NCBI GenBank assembly: GCA_024635585.1
Contig: JAGXIP010000144.1
Location: forward strand, 1 to 40,222
Direction: 5' to 3'
Source of the DNA: Saccharicrinis sp.
Lineage (GTDB): Bacteria; Bacteroidota; Bacteroidia; Bacteroidales; Marinilabiliaceae
DNA: 40,222 bases
In this document: piece after piece, positions 14,479 through 23,130 of the stretch
Layout of the letters: the number at the start of each line of letters is the position of its first letter
Position numbering within the stretch: position 1 is the first letter of the stretch
The notes under the pieces: model-generated
Seen by the model: only the letters and a program-made list of their open reading frames with translations
What the model was told of the DNA's origin: nothing
Database searches by the model: none
Program-made: the position numbers and the translations under genes

Positions 14479-15960
14479 TTAATTCAATCCGTTATGAATC
14501 AACCATTCAAACTCATCATCCACTTCCACCTTAACACCTTGCGGAACAGTGATGACAACCTGTAGTTTTTGGTTTCTGATTTTACTATTTTCTTGCAAGG
14601 TAAATATCGCATCCAAATTCAAAACAGCCTCTTTCTGCATCCAAAAAAATTCAATATCACGGCCATTTTTTTGCGCTTGGCTAACCGAACCTCCTTTTGC
14701 CGATTTCTTAATTTGAATAGAATAGTCCTGGCCATGCACCAATTCAATACGGGGATTACCCTGTACATAGAGTTTTTGGTTATTCGCATAAATATCTAAC
14801 TGATTTATATCGAACAGATGTTCTTTATAATCAAGGGATCGGGCGGTATCATTAGGCTTTATGTAAATTATACTATCCGAGGGAACCACCAATAATTCTT
14901 TCTTATAAACTTCTTGAGTTACAGTAAAGTCGCGTGCCACCTTGGCAGAAACGTAAAATATCATGATTAAGCCCGCAATCCAAAGTAACAGTGAAGTCAA
15001 TCCCAAATACCTAAACCGTGCGTGAAACCTAAAAACCAATTTAAAGCCCAGATAAAATAAAACCATTACCGGAATGCAGCTTACCAAAATAAGTCCAATA
15101 CTACCAAGTAGCATCTCATTTTCGGATACAAAAAGACCAGGTAACGATGCTACATAGTTGCTCACTCCCGTAAAATCAAAAAAGGTAAAACCAAATGTAA
15201 AAGTGAATAATAGCGACACCAATACAATAAGTGTTGTTATCATTAAAACAACGCCAATTATTACCCCCAACACCCTAACTATACCACCCAGTGCGTTGCC
15301 CATAATATCTGAGCTACGCGAATAAGCTACTGACGACCGCTGGTAAGCATTTGAACGCTTGAAATTATCGTGCACTTCGTTGTACTCATTCTTAATATTT
15401 TCTTGCCACCTCTCGTAAGCAGCAGGACCTCTCATTTGTAACTTTTGGGATATGGTAAGGGCTTTAGGCATCGCAATCCATAATACCAAATAAACAATAA
15501 GGGATGAGCCATAAAAGAAAAAGAGCAATAAAAAAGCTATCCGGAATACCATCGGATCTATATTAAAGTATGCACCAAGGCCACCGCATACGCCACCCAA
15601 CACTCGGCTGTCAGGATCGCGGAATAAACGCTTGCCATACGGGGGCGGGTTTGATTCCGTGAACGATTGCTGACGGGTATTTCCTTCGCTTTCATCTTCA
15701 TCCGCAATATCCTGCGGTTGGCCAATGGTACTGATAACCTCCTCCACCTGACTTAGGGTGATCACCTCTTCCGATGATTCCTTTTTACCATGGAAAAGTT
15801 CTGCAATACGGGCCTCTATATCCGACACAATTTCTTTGGCCTCCTCTTTATCCGAGAAACTTCTTTCAATTTTTTGAAGATATTGATTCAACTTGTCATA
15901 CGCATCTTCGTCGATATGAAAAGCAAAACCATTTAGGTTGATGTATAATGTTTTTTTCAT
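14479..15960 (-). CDS. PspC domain-containing membrane protein (long)
   Basis: A 493-residue inner-membrane protein. Residues 1-85 form a conserved N-terminal domain (MKKTLYINLNGFAFHIDEDAYDKL, then IARIAEL-type and SQVEEVISTIGQPQDI) shared with the next paralogue. Residues 110-169 are PspC (LFRDPDSRVLGGVCGGLGAYFNIDP, then a membrane segment and IVYLVLWIAMPKA). Three or four more membrane segments follow at about 230-345 and a C-terminal region of beta type (about 360-493) that may be extracytoplasmic. PspC proteins sense envelope stress or bind PspA-like partners. This is the last gene of the PadR-PspC-PspC operon, 95 bases after the shorter paralogue. Confidence 0.88.
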   Translation of the reverse strand: MKKTLYINLNGFAFHIDEDAYDKLNQYLQKIERSFSDKEEAKEIVSDIEARIAELFHGKKESSEEVITLSQVEEVISTIGQPQDIADEDESEGNTRQQSFTESNPPPYGKRLFRDPDSRVLGGVCGGLGAYFNIDPMVFRIAFLLLFFFYGSSLIVYLVLWIAMPKALTISQKLQMRGPAAYERWQENIKNEYNEVHDNFKRSNAYQRSSVAYSRSSDIMGNALGGIVRVLGVIIGVVLMITTLIVLVSLLFTFTFGFTFFDFTGVSNYVASLPGLFVSENEMLLGSIGLILVSCIPVMVLFYLGFKLVFRFHARFRYLGLTSLLLWIAGLIMIFYVSAKVARDFTVTQEVYKKELLVVPSDSIIYIKPNDTARSLDYKEHLFDINQLDIYANNQKLYVQGNPRIELVHGQDYSIQIKKSAKGGSVSQAQKNGRDIEFFWMQKEAVLNLDAIFTLQENSKIRNQKLQVVITVPQGVKVEVDDEFEWLIHNGLN

Positions 15961-16055
15961 ATGTTATAAATTAGGATCAAGAAATATATACTGAGATACT
16001 GCTATTCAATTTTTTTAATTTTGTTACTATAAACTAAATCAAAAGCTTATCTTTT

Positions 16056-17036
16056 TTAACAAAACATAAAAGCACCGCCCAGCATGAAACTCAGAATTTT
16101 AACGACAAACGCTGCCAAAACAATAAAGACTAAGACGTAAAGAATTATTTTAAAGGCAGGACGAATCACCAAACCCACAAGGAGAAGCACCATCACAACG
16201 ATGGCCACACCAGGAAAATTGAAAAATGGTAGGTGTCCTAAATGAAAGTTAACACCATTCATAAAACCGGTGTGAAGAAAATTATTATGGATAGCATGCC
16301 CACCAAGAAAATTACTCAGCAAAATCACTCCGCCCACAATGGCAACAATAAGAAGCGTGGTTTTATCGCGTTTATTAAATTTGTTCCACCAGCTCTGTCC
16401 TTTTTTATAGGCATCTGTATCCTTAGCTTTGGAAAACTGCCTTTTCACATCTTCAAACTCATTTTTTATGGTTTTTTCGATATTATCAATAGTTATATTT
16501 TCGCCTTGCATCTGTAACTTCTGAGCCGTAGTTACTGCGGCTGGCACAATAATCCAAAGCAAAATATAGATTGGAATAATGATGCCCAAACCAAAAAATA
16601 TAAGTAAGGCAAAGATTACACGTACCCAAACCGCATCGATGTTTAAGTAAGCACCGATTCCGCCGCAAACACCACCAAGCACTCGGCTGTCGATATCTCG
16701 ATACAATTTTTTGTTAGTTTGCTGATGATAGTTAGTAAAATCCGTTTTTCTAGCGTTACTTTTTCCGTTATCCTCACCATCAAAATCTTCGGGCTGTCCC
16801 ATCATGCCTATCACCTCATCAACCATTATAAGATTAATCACCCCAAATTTACCCACCATCCTTTCACTCAGTAATTCGGCAATCCTGCTTTCGATATCGG
16901 TAATAATCTCCTGTCCTCCTTCTTGATTTATAAAGTAGCTTTTCAGGCGGTCCAGATAAGCTTTTAAATGAGTAAAAGCATCCTCATCGATGTTAAAAAC
17001 TCTTCCGCTCAAATTAATATTTACTATTTTCTTCAT
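16056..17036 (-). CDS. PspC domain-containing membrane protein (short)
   Basis: A 326-residue paralogue of the 493-residue protein. N-terminal domain 1-85 (MKKIVNINLSGRVFNIDEDAFTHL, SRIAELLSER, VDEVIGMMGQPEDF). PspC at 109-168 (LYRDIDSRVLGGVCGGIGAYLNID, membrane segment, IYILLWIIVPAA). A linker with charged residues follows (KNEFEDVKRQFSKAKDTDAYKKGQSWWNKF), then three further hydrophobic segments to the C-terminus. It begins 4 bases after the padR stop, so translation is likely coupled. Both paralogues carry the GGVCGGxGAY core, supporting a common role in envelope sensing; PadR probably controls both. Confidence 0.88.
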   Translation of the reverse strand: MKKIVNINLSGRVFNIDEDAFTHLKAYLDRLKSYFINQEGGQEIITDIESRIAELLSERMVGKFGVINLIMVDEVIGMMGQPEDFDGEDNGKSNARKTDFTNYHQQTNKKLYRDIDSRVLGGVCGGIGAYLNIDAVWVRVIFALLIFFGLGIIIPIYILLWIIVPAAVTTAQKLQMQGENITIDNIEKTIKNEFEDVKRQFSKAKDTDAYKKGQSWWNKFNKRDKTTLLIVAIVGGVILLSNFLGGHAIHNNFLHTGFMNGVNFHLGHLPFFNFPGVAIVVMVLLLVGLVIRPAFKIILYVLVFIVLAAFVVKILSFMLGGAFMFC

Positions 17037-17040
17037 GTTT

Positions 17041-17379
17041 TTACAGTTTTTGCGAGTTGTTTTTTATCACCGTAACGGCATTTACTAATTCGTCCCACGA
17101 TGCGTCCAGTTCGCCTAAAAAGGTAGTACCCTTTTCTGTCAGTTCATAATATTTGCGAGGCGGCCCCTGTGTTGATTCCTCCCAGCGATAAGACAATAGC
17201 CCGGCATTTTTTAAACGCGTTAGCAGAGGATACAAGGTGCCTTCTACCACTATCATCCGAGCATCCTTTAGCTCACCGATAATATCGGAAGTGTACTTGG
17301 CACTGCGCATAAGTATGGTGAGTATGCAGTATTCAAGAATACCCTTCCTCATTTGTGCGGTTGTGTTTTCTATCTTCAT
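17041..17379 (-). CDS. PadR family transcriptional regulator
   Basis: A 112-residue winged-helix protein with the PadR core: LEYCILTILMRSAKYTSDIIGELKDARMIVVEGTLYPLLTRLKNAGLLSYRWEESTQGPPRKYYELTEKG, reported here as a description of residues about 13-83. The pattern of helix, turn, recognition helix (GTLYPLLTRL) and wing (GPPRKYYELTEKG) is clear. The C-terminal helix is short, as in subfamily 2. It is the first gene of the operon with two PspC genes. The candidate promoter at about 17557-17588 is overlapped by palindromic words, so it may repress its own operon. The ligand is unknown. Confidence 0.92.
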   Translation of the reverse strand: MKIENTTAQMRKGILEYCILTILMRSAKYTSDIIGELKDARMIVVEGTLYPLLTRLKNAGLLSYRWEESTQGPPRKYYELTEKGTTFLGELDASWDELVNAVTVIKNNSQKL

Positions 17380-17764
17380 AAGTTTATAATTTAATTTCTA
17401 TCGTCACACTACTGCCCAGCGGTAGGCAGGGAACTCGCCAGTAATATTTATTTTTCAAAGTGAGATGCATTATACCGGCTCGTTAAATCTCATTTATACT
17501 ATACATTTTGAATGTTGAAAGCAACAATACCTGTCTTAACCTTGAATATGGTATTACAAATATATGGTTTTTATCTGGTACCATGCAATACCTAATACTA
17601 TAAATTTATAAAATAATCCACACAGCAACACTTAAAGCATTGTTTTATTGACTATTAGGAAGTAAAAAAATATTTAACGAGATGAGAAGATCTAATATGA
17701 GAAGATAAAATAGTTCTACGTATCTGAAAAAATGAGGTTATTTTTAGTGCAAATTTGAAACAAT
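17380..17764. other. 385-base intergenic region with padR promoter
   Basis: No ORF. It contains the candidate padR promoter (17557-17588, minus strand) with flanking palindromes at 17550-17592. That leaves a padR leader of about 170 bases, with no named riboswitch seen. Near 17682-17706 the 10-mer ATGAGAAGAT occurs twice (17682-17691 and 17697-17706). The rest is AT-rich without recognisable signals. Confidence 0.6.
17550..17592 (-). promoter_or_regulatory. Candidate padR promoter with flanking palindrome
   Basis: On the minus strand TTG (17588-17586) is followed after 21 bases by TATATTTG (17564-17557), fitting the Bacteroidetes -33/-7 consensus and spacing. GGTATT (17550-17555) and AATACC (17587-17592) are inverted copies that frame the promoter, and TGGTACCA (17576-17583) is a palindrome inside it. 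Such a layout suits PadR autorepression, but the operator is inferred. Confidence 0.6.
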
Positions 17765-19174
17765 TCACCCTCCAGCAATCTTTTTTATCATATTACCAAA
17801 AATAAAATGATGAAAAGGTAATACGAGGAGCCAGTAGAATCTGCCCCATAATCCGCGTGGACGGAAAGTAGCAGTTTGTTGCAACGTATCGCCATCTACT
17901 TTAAACTCCAACCAGGCTTCGCCGGGCAATTTCATCTCGGCATAAAGGAGGAGTCGGCCTTTTGATCTATCGGCCAGCACTACCCTCCAAAAATCTAGGG
18001 CATCACCCGCTGCTATTTCATCATCATGGGTTCTACCACGACGCAATCCAACGCCACCAGCCATTTTATCCATGTGGCCCCTTAACCTCCACAGCCAGTT
18101 ACCGTAATACCAACCCGCATTGCCGCCCAGTTTCCAAATACGTTCTATACATTGCCCACGATCGTTAGTTTTTGCTGTTCGGTTATCCACATAACAACCC
18201 AGCACAGGCACTTCGATATATTCTTGTAAGCTGGAATGAAAATGACTGCTGATAACCGAATCCTTCCATGAGGAAACCACCTCGTTTTGCTGGATACGCG
18301 TAAATGCCATCTCAACAGCCTTTTTATAGGACATAAGCTCAATTCCCAAGCGTTGCGCCAAATCGTTGGGCGAGGCCACCACCTCCACCTTCATGCTGTT
18401 AACCAGGTTAACGGCCAAATAATAAGAAGTTGACGTGACAAAATATAACCAATACGACGACAGGCGTGGTGTCATTATAGGCAAGGAATAAATATAACGT
18501 TTCAACTTTCGCACCTGTGCCAATATTAACATCATATCTTTGTAAGTGAGCACATCAGGGCCGCCTATATCGTAAGAATGGTCGTAGGTGTTTTCGTTAA
18601 AGATAGTGCGAGTCAAAAACTGTATCACATTGTGTATGGCTATGGGTTGCGATTTTGTTAAAATCCACTGTGGGGTAATCATCACAGGTAACTTCTCGAC
18701 CAAATCTCTCACTATCTCAAAGGAAGCACTCCCCGAGCCGATGATGATACCTGCCCTTAGCGTGGTAACATGATAGTTGCCCATTTTTAAAATATCTTCC
18801 ACCGCTTTTCGCGATTGCAAATGCTTCGACAGGGTATGATGATTAACAATACCACTTAAATAAACCACATGGCTTAAGTTGGTAGCTTTTACGGCTTGGT
18901 TAAAATTCCGTGCACACGTTGCTTCCTTTGAGTCAAAATCGCCAGTATCGCTCATGGAATGTACCAGATAATAAGCTCCGTCAATATCTATTGGAATATT
19001 TTTTAAGGTATCCTTATTGAGCAAATCTAATTCAATTACCGATACATTTGGGTAAGCAGTTGCAAACCTGTTTGTATCGCGCACCGCACATACCACCTCA
19101 TGTCCATCTTCAATCATTTGCGGCACCAATCGTTTGCCTATGTAACCCGTTGCCCCTGTCAGTAAAATCTTCAT
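17765..19174 (-). CDS. SDR-like NAD(P)-binding protein with DUF2867 domain
   Basis: A 469-residue protein. Residues 1-300 are an atypical short-chain dehydrogenase/NmrA-like Rossmann fold with MKILLTGATGYIGKRLVPQM (glycine motif GATGYIG, 7-13) and GAYYLVHSM. Residues from about 335 to the end are DUF2867 (ERIWKLGGNAGWYYGNWLWRLRGHMDKMAGG, AGDALDFWRVV, AEMKLPGEAWLEFKV, then a hydrophobic C-terminus LLVLPFHHFIFGNMI). This two-domain arrangement is common in Bacteroidetes and Actinobacteria; the substrate is unknown. No signal peptide. It is transcribed toward the padR operon, with the 385-base gap between, so it is probably a separate unit. Confidence 0.85.
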   Translation of the reverse strand: MKILLTGATGYIGKRLVPQMIEDGHEVVCAVRDTNRFATAYPNVSVIELDLLNKDTLKNIPIDIDGAYYLVHSMSDTGDFDSKEATCARNFNQAVKATNLSHVVYLSGIVNHHTLSKHLQSRKAVEDILKMGNYHVTTLRAGIIIGSGSASFEIVRDLVEKLPVMITPQWILTKSQPIAIHNVIQFLTRTIFNENTYDHSYDIGGPDVLTYKDMMLILAQVRKLKRYIYSLPIMTPRLSSYWLYFVTSTSYYLAVNLVNSMKVEVVASPNDLAQRLGIELMSYKKAVEMAFTRIQQNEVVSSWKDSVISSHFHSSLQEYIEVPVLGCYVDNRTAKTNDRGQCIERIWKLGGNAGWYYGNWLWRLRGHMDKMAGGVGLRRGRTHDDEIAAGDALDFWRVVLADRSKGRLLLYAEMKLPGEAWLEFKVDGDTLQQTATFRPRGLWGRFYWLLVLPFHHFIFGNMIKKIAGG

Positions 19175-19283
19175 TCCTATTTATTTAGTGTAAAATTTAA
19201 AGTAAAACATCCAAGTGCATCCAGTGTTTTTGATGGCCTTGATTAAGGTTATTAATATAGCCAATTTTTATGGATGTTTGTCA

Positions 19284-19314
19284 TTGATTCTTTATCAATA
19301 TAAACATATCTTTA
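19284..19314 (+). promoter_or_regulatory. Candidate promoter of the S9 peptidase gene
   Basis: TTG (19284-19286), 20 bases, then TATCTTTA (19307-19314). This is one base off the -7 consensus TAnnTTTG with ideal spacing, about 30 bases before the ATG at 19345. Confidence 0.5.
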
Positions 19315-19344
19315 CACTAGTTAAACCACCAAAAAAAAACACTC

Positions 19345-21516
19345 ATGATAAAACACTTTTCGTTGTTGCTGTTGGGCATCTTTATCCTATCGGCTTGCGG
19401 CAAACCTACAAAAACCAACTCCCTACTCCCCTCCCATCTACCCGAAGCCCCCGTAGCCCAGAGGATTGATACTTTAATAATAACTCACGGCCACACCCGC
19501 ACCGATCCGTATTTTTGGATGCGCTTGAGCGATGAGCAAAAAAACAGCGAAACAACAGACAAACAAACGCAAAGAACCCTCGATTACCTGAACGCCGAAA
19601 ATGCATTTACCGATTCAGTAATGCGGAATACAGTTGAACTGCAACAAAAGTTGTTTGATGAAATTGTAGGACGCATAAAAAAAGATGACGAATCGGTTCC
19701 TTATTTGAAAAACGGTTATTGGTATTATTCAAGATATGAGGAAGGCATGGAATACCCTGTGGTATGCCGAAAAAAAGAAAGCCTGGAAAATGCTGAGGAG
19801 ATAATGCTGAATGTAAACGAACTTGCACAAGGGCACAGCTATTATTCGGCAACTGCCATGTCGGTGAGCCCCGATAACAAAATACTGGCGTTTGCTGAGG
19901 ATACCGTTAGCAGGCGTGTTTACACCACACGTTTTAAGAATTTGGAAACCGGGGAGTTTCTTAACGATGAGATTCCTAACGTATCGCCTGATGGCGCATG
20001 GGCCAACGACAACCAAACCTACTTTTATACCACAAAAAATAAGGTATCGCTGCTAAGCGAAAAAATATGGCGCCACAAACTGGGTTCGGACATAAAAGAA
20101 GATGTGATGGTATATCACGAAAAAGATCCTTCGTTTTATATGGGCGTATACAAAGAAAAGTCAGAAAAATATATTGTCATTTACGCACAAAGCACTTTAT
20201 CCAGCGATTACCATATATTAAATGCCAACGAACCAAACGGCATATTTAAACAATTTACACCTCGCACCGCAGAACACGAATATACCATCAGCCACTTTGA
20301 AAACAAATTTTACATTGTCACCAACGATAAAGCGCAAAATTTTAGGTTGATGGAAACACCTGAGAATGCCACCTCCATGGACAATTGGAAAGAAGTAATC
20401 CCTCATCGGGAGAATGTTTTGCTAGAAGGCATTGATGTTTTCAAAAATTATTTGGTGGTGAGTGAACGCAAAAATGCCTTAAATCACCTCCGCATTATCA
20501 ACCAAAACACCAAGGACGAACATTATATTGACTTTGGTGAAGAGGTATATGTAGCAGGCACTTCAATCAACCCCGAATTCGATACCGAGTTGTTACGATA
20601 TAGTTATAGCTCCATGACAACCCCCTACTCTACCATTGACTATAGCATGAGCACCAAAACCAAGGAAATTAAAAAGGTGCAAGAGGTTATTGGCGGTCAT
20701 AATCCCGAAGATTACAAAGCCGAGAGACAATGGGTTATTGCACGCGATGGAACAAAAATACCAGTTTCATTGGTTTATAAAAAAGGCACCCCTTTAGATG
20801 GTTCGGCGCCGCTATTACTTTATGCCTACGGTTCGTATGGAAACACTATCGATGCCGGCTTTAGCTCCACACGACTGAGCTTGCTCGACAGGGGTTTTGT
20901 GTATGCCATTGCGCACATACGCGGAGGTCAGTCCATGGGTCGTAAATGGTACGACGACGGTAAAATGATGAAAAAGATAAATACTTTTACTGATTATATT
21001 GATTGTAGCCATTTTTTGATAACACAAAAATACACATCTCCCCAACATCTTTATGCCATGGGTGGCAGTGCTGGCGGGCTGTTGATGGGAGCCATCGTAA
21101 ACATGGAGCCACAGTTGTACAATGGCGTTATTGCACAGGTTCCGTTTGTAGATGTAATATCCACCATGCTTGACGAAACCATACCGCTAACCACCAACGA
21201 GTTCGACGAATGGGGAAATCCTAAAAACAAAGATGCCTACGATTATATGTTAAAATATTCGCCCTACGATAATGTTACGGCACAAGATTATCCCAATATA
21301 CTTATAACCACGGGATTATTTGACTCACAGGTTCAGTATTGGGAACCGGCCAAATGGATTGCCAAATTGCGGGCAACCAAAACCGATGATAATATATTGA
21401 TAATGAAAACCAATATGGAAGCCGGCCATGGTGGTGCTTCGGGAAGGTTTGAGCCTTACAAAGAAGTAGCTCTGGAATATAGTTTTATGTTTATGCTGGA
21501 AGGAATTTCGGAATAA
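19345..21516 (+). CDS. S9 family peptidase, oligopeptidase B-like lipoprotein
   Basis: A serine oligopeptidase that cleaves short peptides, in this family often after basic residues. The 723-residue protein has a lipoprotein signal MIKHFSLLLLGIFILSAC (Cys 18), so it is probably attached to the envelope rather than cytosolic like E. coli PtrB. Residues about 60-460 are the beta-propeller (start RTDPYFWMRLSD). The C-terminal alpha/beta hydrolase carries YAYGSYG, IAHIRGG, the nucleophile in MGGSAGGLL (S575), D660 (TTGLFDSQV) and H695 (EAGHGG). This start includes the whole signal. A strong terminator follows at 21532-21588. Confidence 0.92.
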   Translation: MIKHFSLLLLGIFILSACGKPTKTNSLLPSHLPEAPVAQRIDTLIITHGHTRTDPYFWMRLSDEQKNSETTDKQTQRTLDYLNAENAFTDSVMRNTVELQQKLFDEIVGRIKKDDESVPYLKNGYWYYSRYEEGMEYPVVCRKKESLENAEEIMLNVNELAQGHSYYSATAMSVSPDNKILAFAEDTVSRRVYTTRFKNLETGEFLNDEIPNVSPDGAWANDNQTYFYTTKNKVSLLSEKIWRHKLGSDIKEDVMVYHEKDPSFYMGVYKEKSEKYIVIYAQSTLSSDYHILNANEPNGIFKQFTPRTAEHEYTISHFENKFYIVTNDKAQNFRLMETPENATSMDNWKEVIPHRENVLLEGIDVFKNYLVVSERKNALNHLRIINQNTKDEHYIDFGEEVYVAGTSINPEFDTELLRYSYSSMTTPYSTIDYSMSTKTKEIKKVQEVIGGHNPEDYKAERQWVIARDGTKIPVSLVYKKGTPLDGSAPLLLYAYGSYGNTIDAGFSSTRLSLLDRGFVYAIAHIRGGQSMGRKWYDDGKMMKKINTFTDYIDCSHFLITQKYTSPQHLYAMGGSAGGLLMGAIVNMEPQLYNGVIAQVPFVDVISTMLDETIPLTTNEFDEWGNPKNKDAYDYMLKYSPYDNVTAQDYPNILITTGLFDSQVQYWEPAKWIAKLRATKTDDNILIMKTNMEAGHGGASGRFEPYKEVALEYSFMFMLEGISE

Positions 21517-21531
21517 GATATGTTGGTTGTA

Positions 21532-21588
21532 AAAGAAAGGCTGAAAACTTATCCGTTAATACAGGGAGGTTTTCAGCCTTTCTTTTTG
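21532..21588 (+). terminator. Intrinsic terminator after the S9 peptidase gene
   Basis: AAAGAAAGGCTGAAAAC (21532-21548) is the exact complement of 21569-21585, a 17-bp perfect stem with a 20-base loop ending in a T-run. It separates the peptidase gene from the MBOAT cluster. Confidence 0.85.
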
Positions 21589-21629
21589 TGCTTCGATAAA
21601 AATAAAACAACGAATTGAATATTTTATTT

Positions 21630-21637
21630 TATTTTTG
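21630..21637 (+). promoter_or_regulatory. Candidate -7 promoter element (TATTTTTG)
   Basis: Matches TAnnTTTG about 46 bases before the first MBOAT gene, just after the terminator. No -33 TTG at the right distance; T-rich context makes a chance match possible. Confidence 0.35.
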
Positions 21638-21682
21638 GCAACTCATTAAAAATCTTAATAAATACCACACCATACATTCTGG

Positions 21683-23128
21683 ATGCTTTTTAATTCGATA
21701 GATTTTGCCATCTTCTTGCCAATAGTATTCGTACTTTATTGGTTTGCTACAAACAAAAACCTAAAGCTTCAAAATTCCCTAATCGTAACTGCGAGTTATG
21801 TATTTTATGGTTGGTGGGATTGGCGGTTTCTGTCGTTAATACTATTTAGCACACTTGTCGATTATTTTGTGGGGCGTGCACTTGCCAGCGAAGAAACCCA
21901 ACAAAAAAGAAGAATTTACCTTTGGACGAGTATCCTGGTAAATCTTGGTTTTTTAGGCTTTTTTAAATATTACAACTTTTTTATAGCTAATTTTATAAGT
22001 GCTTTCACGCTTTTTGGCAAGGAAATAAATGGCAGCACTTTGAATATTATTTTACCCGTAGGCATCAGCTTCTATACTTTTCAAACATTGAGTTATAGTA
22101 TTGATGTATATAAACGGAAACTAAAACCTACCAACGACTTCATTGCATTCTCAGCCTTTGTGAGTTTCTTTCCTCAATTGGTAGCCGGGCCTATAGAAAG
22201 AGCAACACACCTGCTTCCACAATTTTATAAAAAACGCACTTTCGATTATTCCAAAGCCGTGGATGGGATGCGTCAGATACCTTGGGGGCTGTTTAAAAAA
22301 GTAGTTATTGCCGATAATTGTGCCGAATACGCCAATATGATATTCAACAATTCGGCGGATTATTCGGGCAGCACACTTGTTTTGGGTGCCTTGTTCTTTA
22401 CCTTTCAAATATATGGCGATTTCTCGGGCTATTCGGATATTGCCATTGGTACGGCACGTCTGTTTGGTTTCGACCTGATGCAAAACTTTGCCTTCCCCTA
22501 TTTTTCGCGCGATTTTGCTGAATTCTGGAGGCGATGGCACATCTCCCTCTCCACCTGGTTCCGAGACTACTTGTACATACCCTTAGGCGGAAGCCGGGTA
22601 AACACAGCCCGCGCCATACGCAATACTTTCATTATTTTTATCGTCAGTGGCTTTTGGCACGGTGCCAACTGGACTTTTATTATATGGGGACTTTTAAATG
22701 CAATCTATTTTATCCCCTTACTGCTAAGCGGCAAAAACCGAAAACACTTAAACACGGTGGCACAAGGACGCTATTTACCCAACTTTAAGGAATTGATTTC
22801 GATGGGCTTTACCTTTGCATTAACCGTGTTTGCCTGGATATTTTTTAGGGCGGATGATTTGGCACATGCCATGCAATATATTATGGGGATCTTTAAACAT
22901 CCCAGCTCGTTTTTGTTGCTAAGTGTGTATTGGGAGTACAAAATAGTTTTATTTTTAATCGCATTGTTTATTACCATTGAGTGGTTAGGCCGCGAAGGAA
23001 AGTATGCTATAGCAACTGGCATGAACCTAAATAAGCGCGTCTACAGATGGGCATTCTATCTGTCTATCTGTTTTTTCATTCTTCTCTTTCAAGGTAAACA
23101 ACAAGAGTTTATATATTTTCAATTTTAG
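21683..23128 (+). CDS. MBOAT-family O-acyltransferase, AlgI-like
   Basis: Multi-pass membrane protein that moves an acyl group, usually acetyl, across the inner membrane to a glycan or an accessory protein. The 481-residue protein has about ten hydrophobic segments and the AlgI/DltB-type motifs: ILPVGISFYTFQTLSYSIDVYK, FFPQLVAGPIERA, FQIYGDFSGYSDIAIG, FWRRWHISLSTWFRDYLYIPLGG and VSGFWHGANWTFIIWG with the catalytic His326. Length matches AlgI (about 470-520). It is followed after two bases by the SGNH-like gene, so they are translationally linked. The glycan acceptor is unknown. Confidence 0.93.
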   Translation: MLFNSIDFAIFLPIVFVLYWFATNKNLKLQNSLIVTASYVFYGWWDWRFLSLILFSTLVDYFVGRALASEETQQKRRIYLWTSILVNLGFLGFFKYYNFFIANFISAFTLFGKEINGSTLNIILPVGISFYTFQTLSYSIDVYKRKLKPTNDFIAFSAFVSFFPQLVAGPIERATHLLPQFYKKRTFDYSKAVDGMRQIPWGLFKKVVIADNCAEYANMIFNNSADYSGSTLVLGALFFTFQIYGDFSGYSDIAIGTARLFGFDLMQNFAFPYFSRDFAEFWRRWHISLSTWFRDYLYIPLGGSRVNTARAIRNTFIIFIVSGFWHGANWTFIIWGLLNAIYFIPLLLSGKNRKHLNTVAQGRYLPNFKELISMGFTFALTVFAWIFFRADDLAHAMQYIMGIFKHPSSFLLLSVYWEYKIVLFLIALFITIEWLGREGKYAIATGMNLNKRVYRWAFYLSICFFILLFQGKQQEFIYFQF

Positions 23129-23130
23129 CC

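Noticed and set aside
22151-22540. 129-codon minus-strand frame inside the first MBOAT gene
   Set aside because: Antisense to conserved MBOAT motifs; no independent support.
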